Origin: Rubrobacter_F sp035642415
GTDB taxonomy: Bacteria; Actinomycetota; Rubrobacteria; Rubrobacterales; Rubrobacteraceae
NCBI GenBank assembly: GCA_035642415.1
Contig: DASQSI010000247.1
Span: forward strand, 1-12,409
Length of the DNA stretch: 12,409 bases
Reading direction: 5' to 3'
This document shows, one piece after another, positions 12,383-12,409 of this stretch. The stretch's first letter is position 1. Every line of letters begins with the position of its first letter. A program made the translations under genes and the position numbers. The notes under the pieces were generated by a model that was not told the DNA's origin, did no database searches, and worked only from the letters and a program-made list of their open reading frames with translations.

Positions 12383-12409
12383 CCGGGCCCTCTTCGATTT
12401 TCCCGCCAT

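Noticed and set aside
1..12409. CRISPR array, insertion sequence, transposase, phage genes or rRNA
   Set aside because: No regularly spaced repeat array, no transposase or integrase motif and no rRNA-like block was found on either strand.

Overview
The window looks like a catabolic locus from a moderately GC-rich bacterium. Strong GGAGG-type ribosome binding sites, several GTG/TTG starts, ATGA start-stop overlaps and the gene families suggest Actinomycetota (Rubrobacter-like) or Chloroflexota. That placement is inference, since no rRNA or other phylogenetic marker is present.

Left part (1-1939) is a gene-poor, decayed region. It holds a frameshifted N-terminal stub of a RibD/DHFR-family protein (396-490), one intact NTF2-like (SgcJ/EcaC-type) gene on the minus strand (568-1047), a tRNA-like 76-nt remnant with a nearby 15/16-nt direct repeat (1186-1286), and a C-terminal stub of a VOC/glyoxalase protein (about 1334-1489). 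Beyond these it holds several palindromes and a pair of similar ~35-nt elements (1091-1123 and 1580-1614).

Central operon A (1940-5310, plus strand) has five tightly packed genes: a tandem-domain carboxymuconolactone decarboxylase (CMD)-like protein, a 3-hydroxyisobutyrate dehydrogenase (HIBADH)-family oxidoreductase, a small cupin of the Mn-dependent hydroxynitrile-lyase-like type, a PcaC-like CMD protein, and a second HIBADH-family oxidoreductase. Starts and stops overlap at three of the four junctions, so the products are probably made together.

A GntR/HutC-type regulator (5396-6142, minus) points toward the end of operon A and away from the next genes. Its divergent neighbour is an NAD(P)-dependent aldehyde dehydrogenase (6519-8030) with a near-consensus promoter. 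That promoter has a 10-bp palindrome in its spacer and two 11-bp direct repeats upstream. An AHL-lactonase-like metallo-beta-lactamase-fold hydrolase follows (8128-8916). After a 516-bp gap come an MFS transporter (9433-10842) and an SCP2-like/alpha-beta-hydrolase fusion protein (10888-12231).

Taken together, the locus contains an importer, two lactone/ester hydrolases, two NAD-linked beta-hydroxyacid dehydrogenases, an aldehyde dehydrogenase, a PcaC-like decarboxylase/isomerase and a ligand-responsive repressor. This fits uptake and stepwise oxidation of an unidentified hydroxylated or lactone-forming carboxylic acid or aromatic/terpenoid ring-cleavage product. The combination does not match a textbook pathway: there is no ring-cleavage dioxygenase, no PcaB and no CoA transferase. 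The substrate cannot be read from the sequence.
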